Source: Gilliamella sp. ESL0443
GTDB taxonomy: Bacteria > Pseudomonadota > Gammaproteobacteria > Enterobacterales > Orbaceae
Length of the DNA: 64,000 bases
Direction of reading: 5' to 3'
NCBI RefSeq assembly: GCF_019469165.1
Contig: NZ_CP048263.1
Location: 1,364,001-1,428,000 of the forward strand
Each line of letters opens with the position of its first letter. Position 1 is the first letter of the stretch. The notes beneath the pieces are model-generated. The model saw only the letters and a list, made by a program, of their open reading frames with translations, was not told the DNA's origin and searched no databases. The translations under genes and the position numbers were made by a program. Below are positions 48,572 to 57,483 of this stretch, piece by piece.

Positions 48572-49276
48572 TCACTTATCGGTTGATTGACTAAGTTCTG
48601 TTAAAATCTGTTGATATTGTTTGTCTATATCAGTAATTACCGAACAAATATGTGAATCGAATGCTTTAAGTTTAGGTTTTTGAGCTTTCCATTCATTTTT
48701 TGAGATATCTTTGATGGCACCGAAGTTTTTAAAGAAGTTAAATTCTAAAATACTTCCCCCCACAACATTATAAAAAATACGTTCGCCGATATCTTGTCCA
48801 TCTTTTTTTAATTTATTAAAGTTTTGGTAATAAAATTTTGTTGTTCCATTTTCAGTAATAATTGAACGATGTAATAACTTAACTAATCGTTTATATAATT
48901 TATTTAATTCGCCATGTAGTTCGCGGTCATCACTTAATTTTCTTGTTATTGCTAGATCAAAAGCAACTTTTACTTCCAATAATAAATCTAATGATTGTTG
49001 TTCTAGTAGTGGTAATTGTGATCTTAGACTTTTTTGAAATTCATTGAGATTTTTACGTAATTGAGGGCTAGCTGATATTGTTTTCTTATTAAGTATTACT
49101 TTGCCATCATTCTTGATCGACAAATCATTCGACTTATTTACGATTTGGATGTTGTCTTTATTTATCACTATATCGTAATTGGGTTTTACAGCACACTCTT
49201 TTTGTGCCGCAAACACTGTTATTGATAAGGTTAATGAAAAAATAACTATTATTTTTTTTAGCATTTTGACATCCAT
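48572..49276 (-). CDS. DUF2884 (YggN-like) periplasmic protein
   Basis: The 234-residue protein has a signal peptide (KKIIVIFSLTLSITVFAA) and resembles E. coli YggN: ECAVKPNYDIVINKDNIQIVNKSNDLSIKNDGKVILNKK, LRKNLNEFQKSLRSQLPLLEQQSLDLL, and ICSVITDIDKQYQQIL near the end. The family is conserved in enteric relatives but has no known role. The two cysteines, near the mature start and near the end, may pair. It stands alone, 63 bp from folD. Confidence 0.75.
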   Translation of the reverse strand: MDVKMLKKIIVIFSLTLSITVFAAQKECAVKPNYDIVINKDNIQIVNKSNDLSIKNDGKVILNKKTISASPQLRKNLNEFQKSLRSQLPLLEQQSLDLLLEVKVAFDLAITRKLSDDRELHGELNKLYKRLVKLLHRSIITENGTTKFYYQNFNKLKKDGQDIGERIFYNVVGGSILEFNFFKNFGAIKDISKNEWKAQKPKLKAFDSHICSVITDIDKQYQQILTELSQSTDK

Positions 49277-49336
49277 TTAATGGTTGAAATTTAAATTATA
49301 GCGAGTAATATCAAATTAGCATCAATTTAAAGAATT

Positions 49337-49362
49337 AAAAAACCCCGTTCCTCAACTTTTTT
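49337..49362 (+). repeat. Dispersed 26-bp repeat, copy E
   Basis: Same unit with A for the first C and GTTCC for GCTCC. It lies between the starts of the DUF2884 gene (minus) and grxA (plus). Confidence 0.85.
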
Positions 49363-49543
49363 TAATAAAAGCAGCTATAAAATAATCAATTAATCATTTA
49401 AATGATTAAAACGTATACCTTACACGCTATGCGGATGTAATATCAATAGATATAATCTATTATATCAACTAGATTTATCTACTTTTTTTTATTCAAAACT
49501 AAAGTATAGTAATTTTATTCAATTTAACTCATAGAGGTGAAAT

Positions 49544-49810
49544 ATGTACGCTGTTATTTTTGGACGTCAAGGATGTCCATATTGTGTGCGAGCTAAAGAG
49601 CTTGCCGAGAAGTTATCTCAAGAACGTGATGATTTTTCATATCGATATGTAGATATAAATGCAGAAGGTATTACCAAGGAAGATCTTTCTAAAAGTGTTG
49701 GTAAACCGGTTGAAACCGTACCGCAAATTTTTATTGATGAAAAACCAATTGGTGGCTGTACTGATTTTGAAGCATATGCCAAAGCTAATTTGGGATTATT
49801 TCAAGACTAA
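49544..49810 (+). CDS. grxA: Glutaredoxin 1
   Basis: The 88-residue protein has the CPYC active site (FGRQGCPYCVRAKELAEKL, ~6-24), then YVDINAEGITKEDLSKSVGKPVETVPQIFIDEKPIGGCTDFEAYAK with the cis-proline TVPQ and glutathione-binding GGCTD. It reduces disulfides such as those of ribonucleotide reductase using glutathione. GAGGTG lies 5 nt before the ATG. A terminator shared with tsaB follows. Confidence 0.95.
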   Translation: MYAVIFGRQGCPYCVRAKELAEKLSQERDDFSYRYVDINAEGITKEDLSKSVGKPVETVPQIFIDEKPIGGCTDFEAYAKANLGLFQD

Positions 49811-49832
49811 ATACTTTTGCACATCAAATACA

Positions 49833-49856
49833 GATAAACCATTTCGGTGGTTTATC
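49833..49856. terminator. Hairpin between convergent grxA and tsaB
   Basis: GATAAACCA/TGGTTTATC form a perfect 9-bp stem with loop TTTCGG, directly before the tsaB stop codon on the other strand. Confidence 0.75.
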
Positions 49857-50537
49857 TTAACGCCCCGGCAATTTTTGCCATGTAACTTCATTACGCAAAT
49901 AAGTTGGCTCGACATCTTCAACTTTAACAACTTCTTTTCTTAACCATTTTTGATGAGCGATAACCACCAAATCTTGTGCTTCTGGTAAGAATACTTCACT
50001 AGGCTTAGTTCCTGTTAACATTTCAGGATAAGTTTGCCAACCCGTACCTGCTGAATAATAATCATTGTGACTTTTTTGAATTTTATTTATTACATTTTCA
50101 GGTTTGACGACACATTCTGGAATGATCGTTTGCCAATTTTGGTTTTGATACTCATATTGTCCTAAATAGACTTCGCCCATTCTAGCATCTATCGCAGGTA
50201 TGACTTTCTTTGCCTCTGTTTTCCTATAAGCGCCTTGCGCTAGGGTCATCAAAGTTGAGACACCTATCATCGGTTTATCAATTCCTAATGCTAATCCTTG
50301 AGCTACACCAATACCTATTCTTACTCCAGTAAAGCTACCAGGACCTTGAGCAAAAGCAATAGCATCAAGTTGTGAAAGCGTGCAACCTGATTGACTTAAA
50401 ATTTTATCAACCATTGGTAAGATCTTTTTAGTATGATCACGTGCCGAAATCATAAAATCATGAGTGATTTCATTTTGAAAATATAGAGCTACAGAACAAG
50501 CTTCTGTCGAAGTATCAATGGCTAAAATAGTACTCAT
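49857..50537 (-). CDS. tsaB: tRNA threonylcarbamoyladenosine biosynthesis protein TsaB
   Basis: The 226-residue ASKHA-fold protein has ILAIDTSTEACSVAL, LSQLDAIAFAQGPGSFTGVRIGIGVAQGLALG, PMIGVSTLMTLAQGA and IDARMGEVYLGQYEY. It supports TsaD in making the t6A modification of tRNA. Its start overlaps the yoaA stop by 4 bp. Confidence 0.95.
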   Translation of the reverse strand: MSTILAIDTSTEACSVALYFQNEITHDFMISARDHTKKILPMVDKILSQSGCTLSQLDAIAFAQGPGSFTGVRIGIGVAQGLALGIDKPMIGVSTLMTLAQGAYRKTEAKKVIPAIDARMGEVYLGQYEYQNQNWQTIIPECVVKPENVINKIQKSHNDYYSAGTGWQTYPEMLTGTKPSEVFLPEAQDLVVIAHQKWLRKEVVKVEDVEPTYLRNEVTWQKLPGR

Positions 50538-52462
50538 TTGGTTTCCAGATTATCTGATTGGTTGTTAGATAATAAAAAATTGATTACCTTATTAACATCT
50601 CGGGTTCTTGGCGATGGTGGTAAACTATTTATAAACGTTGCCCCATAAGGTCGCATAACTAATCTATTATCGCAAATAATAATTGCTCCTCGATCATTAT
50701 GATGACGGATTAATCGCCCAACACCTTGTTTTAAGGTGATAACGGCTTCAGGTAATTGCACTTCATTAAAGGCATCGCCACCTTGCATTTGGCAATCTTC
50801 CATTCTCGCTTTCATTAAGGGATCATCTGGTGAGGTAAACGGTAATTTATCTATAATAACACAAGATAAAGTATCTCCCCTAACATCAATCCCTTCCCAA
50901 AAACTGCTCGTTGCGATTAATAGTGCATTACCACTTTCAATAAACTGTTCAAGAAGTTTTGATTTGCTTGTTTCACCTTGAACTAAAACCGGTAACTCGG
51001 TATGTAAGCGAAAATGTTCAGCTAATGCATTCATCATTGCATAAGATGTGCAAAGGAAAAAACAACGCCCTTTGTTTGCCTCAATAACCGGTAATAAAAT
51101 ATTGACAAGTTTTTCAGCATTGCCCCTTTCATTTGGTGATGGTATATAACGTGGTACACACAAAATAGTCTGATTGGTATAATCAAATGGGCTTTCTAAA
51201 ATTAATGATTCTGCATTAGTTAAACCTAAACGTTTGGTAAAGTAATCTAATTGATTATCAACTGATAATGTTGCTGATGTGAAAATCCAGGCACCTTTAC
51301 GCTGGATTAATAATTCCTCAAATTTTTCCGTTACCGACAATGGAGTTAATGCAAAGAGGAAAGAGCTGTATGAACTTTCATACCAATAACTGAAACCTGG
51401 TACATGAGTTTCGGACAATTTTTTTAATAATTGCTGGTATTGGTTAACTCGATCATAACAATTATCTAAAGTTGTGGATCGCCCTATCGCTAATAACAGA
51501 ACTTCTTTGCAAAAATCAAGCGCATCAAATAAATAAGATAATTCTTGTTTAATATTGGTTTGATTGAATAGATAACGAAGATTTCCTTTATTATTTTGCT
51601 GGCTTATCAACAATCTTAAATCTTGGGTACATTTTTGTAGTTTATCAGCACACTGCTGGAGTTGTGACATGTCTTTGACTTCTGTTCTATAAGCCAAATT
51701 TATCTCTTTAGCTAAGTCGAACAGTTGTCGACTTGTTAACTGCTCACCAAAATAGTGACACGCAAGATCAGGAAGTTGATGCGCTTCATCAAATATCATC
51801 ACATCAGCTTTAGGAATTAATTCACCAAATCCGGTATCTTTCACAACAACATCAGCTAAAAATAGATGATGATTAACAACAACAATATCAGCGTTCATGG
51901 CTCTTTTACGAGCTTTAACCACATAACAATCGTTGTAATGTTCACAATCACTACCCAAACAATTATCATTTGTGCTAGTTAAAATTGGCCAAATTGGATT
52001 ATCTTCGGTAACAGTTGTACATTTACTAATGTCACCATCTTTTGTTTTGATTGACCAATTTTTAACCCGAACCAGATCAGTTCGTAAATTCTTATCTAAA
52101 TCTCCGGCAGCAGCATATTGATGATACATGCGCTCTAAACAGAGATAATTGGCTCGACCTTTAAGAAGTGAAATTTTACCAGTATAGTTTAAAGCTTTTT
52201 TGATAATGGGTAAGTCTTTACTATATAACTGTTCTTGTAAATTCTTGGAGCCTGTCGAGATTATTGCTTTTTTCTCACTGCGTAATGCAGGAACTAAATA
52301 AGCAAATGTTTTACCCGTTCCAGTACCCGCTTCGACCACCAATGACTTTTGTGCATTTATTGCTTCAGTGACCTTATTTGCCATATGTCTTTGTGGTTCT
52401 CTAGCAACAAAACCATCTATAGCTGTCGCAAGCAAACCATTTTCTGCAAAATCATTAATCAC
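50534..52462 (-). CDS. yoaA: DinG-family ATP-dependent DNA helicase YoaA
   Basis: The 642-residue XPD-like helicase has Walker A EAGTGTGKTFAYLVPAL (~42-58), an iron-sulfur cluster region with cysteines at CLERM, CTTV, CLGSDCEHYNDC, the DEAH box (MIFDEAHQLPDLA), and motif VI QGVGRLIRHHNDRGAI. YoaA unwinds damaged or stalled DNA and binds DNA polymerase III subunit HolC in E. coli. The yoaA-tsaB pairing is conserved in gammaproteobacteria. Confidence 0.92.
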   Translation of the reverse strand: MINDFAENGLLATAIDGFVAREPQRHMANKVTEAINAQKSLVVEAGTGTGKTFAYLVPALRSEKKAIISTGSKNLQEQLYSKDLPIIKKALNYTGKISLLKGRANYLCLERMYHQYAAAGDLDKNLRTDLVRVKNWSIKTKDGDISKCTTVTEDNPIWPILTSTNDNCLGSDCEHYNDCYVVKARKRAMNADIVVVNHHLFLADVVVKDTGFGELIPKADVMIFDEAHQLPDLACHYFGEQLTSRQLFDLAKEINLAYRTEVKDMSQLQQCADKLQKCTQDLRLLISQQNNKGNLRYLFNQTNIKQELSYLFDALDFCKEVLLLAIGRSTTLDNCYDRVNQYQQLLKKLSETHVPGFSYWYESSYSSFLFALTPLSVTEKFEELLIQRKGAWIFTSATLSVDNQLDYFTKRLGLTNAESLILESPFDYTNQTILCVPRYIPSPNERGNAEKLVNILLPVIEANKGRCFFLCTSYAMMNALAEHFRLHTELPVLVQGETSKSKLLEQFIESGNALLIATSSFWEGIDVRGDTLSCVIIDKLPFTSPDDPLMKARMEDCQMQGGDAFNEVQLPEAVITLKQGVGRLIRHHNDRGAIIICDNRLVMRPYGATFINSLPPSPRTRDVNKVINFLLSNNQSDNLETK

Positions 52463-52744
52463 TTAAAATGCACCTAATTAGAAGATAAGCCCAATTTGTC
52501 TATGTATATTGGAAAATTTATTTAAGAAATAAGCTAACGTTTGAAAAAAATAAAATATTCATAAAGTTGAGATGAAATTATAAATAAACAGTTATCTAAA
52601 TTACAAGCTATACTATAGCAATAACCCAGACAAAAATATATACATGAATATTCACTATAAAGAAAAAGCTTAGTTAGAAATAGATTAAGTTTCAAATCTA
52701 TTGACTAAATAAGCTTATATCTATTAACCGTATATATTTTAGTA

Positions 52745-53719
52745 TTACTTTTTAAACTTAGTTTTCAAATAAATTAGATAATGCTTTATTCCTAATAGAT
52801 ATTTTTTTTGCTTAAGCATTAACTTTGAATAAGCACGAATTGAAGAGGTTTTTTTAGGATTATACAAAGGTAAACTGTCATTCTGCCATGGTGATTTTTC
52901 TAAATAAGCATCAAATAATTTAGAACGATAAGGCTCATGCCAAGGTTTATTTTTCGTTATATAATGAATAAAAATAGTTTCGCTAGGGACATTTGCATCT
53001 TCATTACCATTAACCGATAATGCTAATAAATTATTAAATTTTCTTGGCAATATTAATCGTTTTTCTCCGACACAAATATTCAAAACATCTTGGTCTGGAT
53101 ATTGGTACTTTTCACCACTATTCAATAGTTCTAATGTCTTATCAGTAATTTCGTCTTCGCACCAAAGAGGAATATTAATCAGCATAACACCAGAATTAAA
53201 ATAAGAGCCTTCAACTATATGATATTTAGTACATTGAGATTGTTGCATATATGGTTCGTCAGCAACCGCGGCGACTAAAATACCACTTAAATCAATACTA
53301 TCAATATCTGATAAACTATTAATACATAAAGTATCACTATCAACATAGAGTAATTTATCAGTAGTATTTTTTAATAATATTGGTGCTATTAAACGAACAC
53401 AGGCTGAAAGTGGAAATTGTTCGGTATTTTTTTGATCGACTTTAAACTGATCATTAATAATATATTCAGTTATTGATATAGTATCGAACTTTATTTCACT
53501 AAATTTAAATCTATTTTCATCAGATAGATTATGAGTAAATAAATGAAAATGAATCGGTCTTAAAGGATTATTTTCAAAAATAGATAAAATATTTATACCA
53601 GCTGATAATGCATAATTATCATCAAAGCATAATAAAATATGCAAAACAGACTGGTTATTGTCAAAATTATGTGACAGTAATTCATTTCTTTTGTTAATAA
53701 ATCTATCAACTTGAATCAC
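52745..53719 (-). CDS. GT8 family LPS glycosyltransferase (WaaJ/WaaI-like), copy 1
   Basis: The protein has about 324 residues from GTG 53719, or 327 from ATG 53728. The previous gene's stop is part of TAAGG, which abuts that ATG but lies 9 nt before the GTG, so GTG may be the real start. GT8 features are LLCFDDNYALSAGINILSIFENN, the metal-binding DSD of LLYVDSDTLCINSLSDID, YFNSGVMLINIPLW, YPDQDVLNICV, FIHYITKNKPWHEPY and a C-terminal basic helix (YLIYLKTKFKK) that may hold the membrane. It adds a sugar to the LPS core from a UDP-sugar; which one is unknown. It pairs with the neighbouring GT8 gene. Confidence 0.82.
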   Translation of the reverse strand: MIQVDRFINKRNELLSHNFDNNQSVLHILLCFDDNYALSAGINILSIFENNPLRPIHFHLFTHNLSDENRFKFSEIKFDTISITEYIINDQFKVDQKNTEQFPLSACVRLIAPILLKNTTDKLLYVDSDTLCINSLSDIDSIDLSGILVAAVADEPYMQQSQCTKYHIVEGSYFNSGVMLINIPLWCEDEITDKTLELLNSGEKYQYPDQDVLNICVGEKRLILPRKFNNLLALSVNGNEDANVPSETIFIHYITKNKPWHEPYRSKLFDAYLEKSPWQNDSLPLYNPKKTSSIRAYSKLMLKQKKYLLGIKHYLIYLKTKFKK

Positions 53720-53730
53720 GACGAACATCC

Positions 53731-54708
53731 TTATCGTTTTTTAGTAACTTTGTGCTTAAGATAAAGTAAATAATATTTGAACGCCGAAAAATACTTTTTC
53801 TGACTAGCTAACAATTTTGCATACCGTCTTGTAGTTGAAGGCGCATTTTCATTAGCCAATGATAATTTTTGATTAGCCCATGGTGAAGAAGCAATATAAG
53901 TTTGATAAAGTGGAGTTAAATATAACTGATACCATGGTTTATTGCCGGTAACATAATGAATAATAACAGTATCTTCACTTAACAAATTATCTTCATTACC
54001 ACCAACGGTAAGTGATGTAAGTTGATTATAAATTTTAGGAAGAAAAACAGTTTTACCTTGCATTAATATATTTAAAACATCTTGATCAGCAAACTTATAT
54101 ACTTTACCGCTATTTATCATAGCAAACGCTTTATCAGTAAGATTATTATCTACCCACATATCAGTATTAATATAGATCATTCCGGCATTAAAATATTCAC
54201 CGTAAGGGATATCACAAGCTGGGCATTGTTTTTCTTGCGTTTTATCAACATCAGGTACCACTGCTGCATATTTATCACTTAAATCAGTGTGAATTAATTC
54301 ATTAAGATTATTTGTACAAAGTACATCGCAATCTAAATACAAAACTCGCGAAGTCACTTTATTTAATATCTGAGGAACGACAAATCGTAAGCAGGTTGAG
54401 GCAGACACATGCAATACTAATGTATCAGGATTAATCGAAAAATCATCCCCTATTTCATAACAAATTATGCTAACATTATCGTTGTTTAGTTGATTAAACA
54501 TTGATATTTTTTCATTAGTTACATTATTAGCAAATAAATGGAATACCAGATTTTTATCCATATTATTTGAGATAACTGAGGACATCGCTATTCCTGCTGG
54601 CATTGCATAATTGTCATCAAAACAAAATGCAATATGTGTGGTTTCTAAAGATGCTTGAGCATTTTCAAATAATGTAGAGATTTTTTTGATAAAAAGATTT
54701 TCTTTCAT
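53731..54708 (-). CDS. GT8 family LPS glycosyltransferase (WaaJ/WaaI-like), copy 2
   Basis: The 325-residue protein parallels copy 1: IAFCFDDNYAMPAGIAMSSVISNN, DCD in VLYLDCDVLCTNNLNELI, YFNAGMIYINTDMW, FADQDVLNILMQGKTVFLP, IIHYVTGNKPWYQLY, and a lysine-rich end. The metal site has DCD rather than DSD or DAD. The gene runs into copy 1, and the pair is divergent from a third GT8 gene. It probably extends the outer LPS core, sugar unknown. Confidence 0.82.
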   Translation of the reverse strand: MKENLFIKKISTLFENAQASLETTHIAFCFDDNYAMPAGIAMSSVISNNMDKNLVFHLFANNVTNEKISMFNQLNNDNVSIICYEIGDDFSINPDTLVLHVSASTCLRFVVPQILNKVTSRVLYLDCDVLCTNNLNELIHTDLSDKYAAVVPDVDKTQEKQCPACDIPYGEYFNAGMIYINTDMWVDNNLTDKAFAMINSGKVYKFADQDVLNILMQGKTVFLPKIYNQLTSLTVGGNEDNLLSEDTVIIHYVTGNKPWYQLYLTPLYQTYIASSPWANQKLSLANENAPSTTRRYAKLLASQKKYFSAFKYYLLYLKHKVTKKR

Positions 54709-54858
54709 TTTTACTAATATTTAAGGATGATTTTAGAAAATTTGAAATAACATTGTAACATACGTTAAATTAAACAATGAAGTAATAATCAATTTTATAT
54801 TGACATATTAATTGGGTAATGACTAAATATCACGATTAGTTATTTAAGAGTGTCTGGA

Positions 54859-55815
54859 ATGAATAATATTATTAATATCGCATATTGTACTGATTCAAAT
54901 TATCTTGAACATGTAGGTGTGTCGATAAGTTCTATAATGCATAATAATCTCAATAATAATATTCATTTTCATGTTTTTTTGTATGATGTTTCGCTAGAGG
55001 AACAACAGAAGTTAGAACAACTTAGTCCTTCAATTACGCTACATTCAATCCCTTTAGATGAGTTGACAAAATATTCTGATACTCAAAATTACAAAGTCAA
55101 ACATATTAATCGGTCGATGTATATACGACTATTAGTTCCCAGACTATTAAAGGGTGTTGTTGATAAATTCATTTATCTTGATGCGGATACTTTATGTTTT
55201 GCTAATATTTCTTCAATTTCGGATATTAATATAGATTCGGTGGTTTGTGGTGTAACGCCCGATTCATTAGACAAAGAAAATATGTTGAAAAACCAGAAAA
55301 GGCTTCAACTTAATTCAACTAATTATTTTAACTCTGGTTTTTTGTATATTAATGTTAATAAGTGGATTGAGTTTGATACTGAAAATAAAGTTAATCAAAT
55401 ATTACTATCGTCTGAAAAAAAACATCTAATTTATCCTGATCAAGATGCTTTAAATGTCGTATTACAAAATCAAGTTTTATGGATAGATCCTAAATGGAAT
55501 TATTTATTTACCTGGATAAATGACAAGCAAAAAGAGACATTTTTTTACAACAAAAAATCGTTACCATACATAATTCATTTTACTGGTGCAAGAAAGATGT
55601 GGTATCAAGAACACACTGGACTTGCACAAAATTTGTATAATTTTTATAAACACTTCACCCCTTGGGCAAATACCCCTCTTAAAAGTTATAAGTATAAAAT
55701 GCGGGTTAATGATTATCGTATTTATGCCAAATCTCATCTTAAAGATAAAAATTTGATTAGTAGCTTAAAGTATTATTTGCTTTATTTAGTTTTGAAAATA
55801 AAGAAACAGTCTTAA
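54859..55815 (+). CDS. GT8 family LPS glycosyltransferase, copy 3
   Basis: The 318-residue protein starts MNNIINIAYCTDSNYLEHVGVSISSIMHNN at ATG 54859, with AAGAG 8 nt upstream; a GTG at 54850 overlaps that site. It carries DAD in FIYLDADTLCFANISSI, YFNSGFLYINVNKW, YPDQDALNVVLQNQVLWIDPKWNYLFTW, IIHFTGARKMWYQEH and a basic tail. It has the usual GT8 pattern, but differs enough from copies 1 and 2 to suggest another sugar or acceptor. A degenerate gene end lies just downstream on the opposite strand. Confidence 0.82.
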   Translation: MNNIINIAYCTDSNYLEHVGVSISSIMHNNLNNNIHFHVFLYDVSLEEQQKLEQLSPSITLHSIPLDELTKYSDTQNYKVKHINRSMYIRLLVPRLLKGVVDKFIYLDADTLCFANISSISDINIDSVVCGVTPDSLDKENMLKNQKRLQLNSTNYFNSGFLYINVNKWIEFDTENKVNQILLSSEKKHLIYPDQDALNVVLQNQVLWIDPKWNYLFTWINDKQKETFFYNKKSLPYIIHFTGARKMWYQEHTGLAQNLYNFYKHFTPWANTPLKSYKYKMRVNDYRIYAKSHLKDKNLISSLKYYLLYLVLKIKKQS

Positions 55816-55820
55816 TTTAA

Positions 55821-55974
55821 TTAAATATATTTATGCATAGTTGTAATTAATCTATCAGGCTTAAATGTATTATTACTAACATAAAAAATTTTTTGTTTAT
55901 CCATATTATTATTAGGTAACCAGATATCTTTATCTATTCACAATTCCATATTTGTATGATATCTTCTATATATT
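55821..55974 (-). pseudogene. Decayed gene end, protein unknown
   Basis: On the minus strand the frame reads YRRYHTNMEL, stop (TGA, perhaps once TGG), IDKDIWLPNNNMDKQKIF, then YVSNNTFKPDRLITTMHKYI and a final TAA. The residue mix is protein-like, unlike the AT-rich noise around it, and fits the C-terminus of a sugar-handling or transferase protein, but no family is recognised. Nothing continues upstream of a TAA about 55 codons from the end. Confidence 0.35.
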
Positions 55975-56300
55975 ATTTATCTGAAATCAAATTTTATTAT
56001 AACCATTTGAAATAATTTGATAATTAAATATAAAAAGACTTTGAATTTTTAAATCTATCCGGAAATGTTTAAAGGTGTTATGATCATTATATCGTCAATG
56101 TAATCATTTCTGATTAAAAATCTTTTTTAACAAACTTAGGATTTAGCTGATTCTTTCTTTTGACAAATAAAAAAATTAAAATAGAAATAAATTTTAATTA
56201 AATGAATATCCTAATTTTTAGGAAAAAATAACATTTCCAATTGAATTTTTGAAATTTATATTTCAATCCATTTAAAATTATCTCTATTTAGAGCGTTATT
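55975..56300. other. Gene-free AT-rich stretch
   Basis: About 325 bp downstream of the convergent GT9 gene. No frame, hairpin or RNA gene is supported. Confidence 0.5.
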
Positions 56301-57422
56301 TCATTCTAATTTTATTAATTCTTCTTTTAACTGTTCAAGTACAATGTTTGGATTAAGATTTGCAATTGGATCACCTAGACCTGTACCAAGATTTTCTTTA
56401 GTGAATATTTGCAATGCATTAGGATAGTTAGGTCCCCATACAAAGTTATTAATAAATTTATTATCAATTATTCGATTATTATATATACAAAGCATTTTTT
56501 TATCATATATCGATGCAACATGTACAATTGAAGTATCAACGGTAATAACTAAAGTTGCGAACTTAATCAAAGCTACAGTTTCAAAAAAGGAGCCTAACGG
56601 ATTAATAATGATATTTGTTGAGGTCTTAATATGTTTTATTTTATTCGGCTCCCCAACTACTATAGTTACACAATTATCATAGTGAGATAGGAAAGATAAA
56701 ATAGTTTCAATTTGTGTATCAGAAAAGCTTCTTGCTATATTGGAACCATAAGGGTTAAAAATAATAATATTTTTACCTGATAATAAATAGGGCCTAATAA
56801 ATTTTTCTACAGATTCATGAGCTTGATCAGGAAGATTCACATGATATTTAATTGAATCAGCTTCTATATTTAATAGTTTTAAAATTTGTTCACTTCTCTT
56901 TGAAATATGTGATGTATATTGATCATAAAAAATCGATGTATCATACAATTTATATTTTTCTTGATTAAAACCTATAGCATGTAAAGGATTAATCGCTAAA
57001 ATTATTTGAGAACGTCTTATACTATTATGACCTTTATCAACAAGATCAATAGCTACGTCAATAGATAAACTATTAAGTTGTTTTTTAAATTGCTTTATCC
57101 CTTTCTTTTTATCATACAATATAACACCATCAACGGTAATAAATTGTTCAAATAGAAATGCAATTCTTTTTTCAACTACAACATATACTTTTAATCTATT
57201 TTCTCTTAAAGATTTAATCAAATAAGAGGTAACTATTGCATCACCAATACCTTGATCATTCATTAAAATAGCTGCTGAAAGGTACTCTTTCGGAGTTAAC
57301 GGTGATCTTACCTTTTTTTTTCGATTTAAAAGAGCTAATTTAACAGCTAGTTTTATTGGTTTAATTTTTAAATTCCGCTGCCTATTTAAGAATTTAATAA
57401 ACTTCAAAAATTTATTTATCAT
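56301..57422 (-). CDS. GT9 family (heptosyltransferase-like) glycosyltransferase
   Basis: The 373-residue protein has a basic N-terminus, then AAILMNDQGIGDAIVTSYLIKSLREN, the GT9-type acceptor motif, SIDVAIDLVDKGHNSIRRSQIILAINPLHAIGFNQEKY, and in the C-terminal half IIIFNPYGSNIARSFSD, TIVVGEP, LIKFATLVITVDTSIVHVASIYDKKMLCIY. The VDTSIVHVAS block is the nucleotide-sugar site shared with WaaQ/WaaF. It probably adds heptose or another sugar in LPS core. It is 61 bp after the msbA-like gene on the same strand. Confidence 0.78.
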   Translation of the reverse strand: MINKFLKFIKFLNRQRNLKIKPIKLAVKLALLNRKKKVRSPLTPKEYLSAAILMNDQGIGDAIVTSYLIKSLRENRLKVYVVVEKRIAFLFEQFITVDGVILYDKKKGIKQFKKQLNSLSIDVAIDLVDKGHNSIRRSQIILAINPLHAIGFNQEKYKLYDTSIFYDQYTSHISKRSEQILKLLNIEADSIKYHVNLPDQAHESVEKFIRPYLLSGKNIIIFNPYGSNIARSFSDTQIETILSFLSHYDNCVTIVVGEPNKIKHIKTSTNIIINPLGSFFETVALIKFATLVITVDTSIVHVASIYDKKMLCIYNNRIIDNKFINNFVWGPNYPNALQIFTKENLGTGLGDPIANLNPNIVLEQLKEELIKLE

Positions 57423-57483
57423 CTTACTTTTAAGATCCTAAAGTGAAAAATTTTAGCAAATTATTTATTATTAATTTTTGATA

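Noticed and set aside
2146-49362. The five dispersed repeats as plain rho-independent terminators
   Set aside because: Only copy A can form a GC stem, using flanking bases; copy C lies between two gene starts and copy B is inside a coding end.
2146-49362. The repeats as Pasteurellaceae-type uptake signals
   Set aside because: The sequence is unrelated to AAGTGCGGT, it is longer, and five copies in 64 kb is not dense; kept only as a remote possibility.
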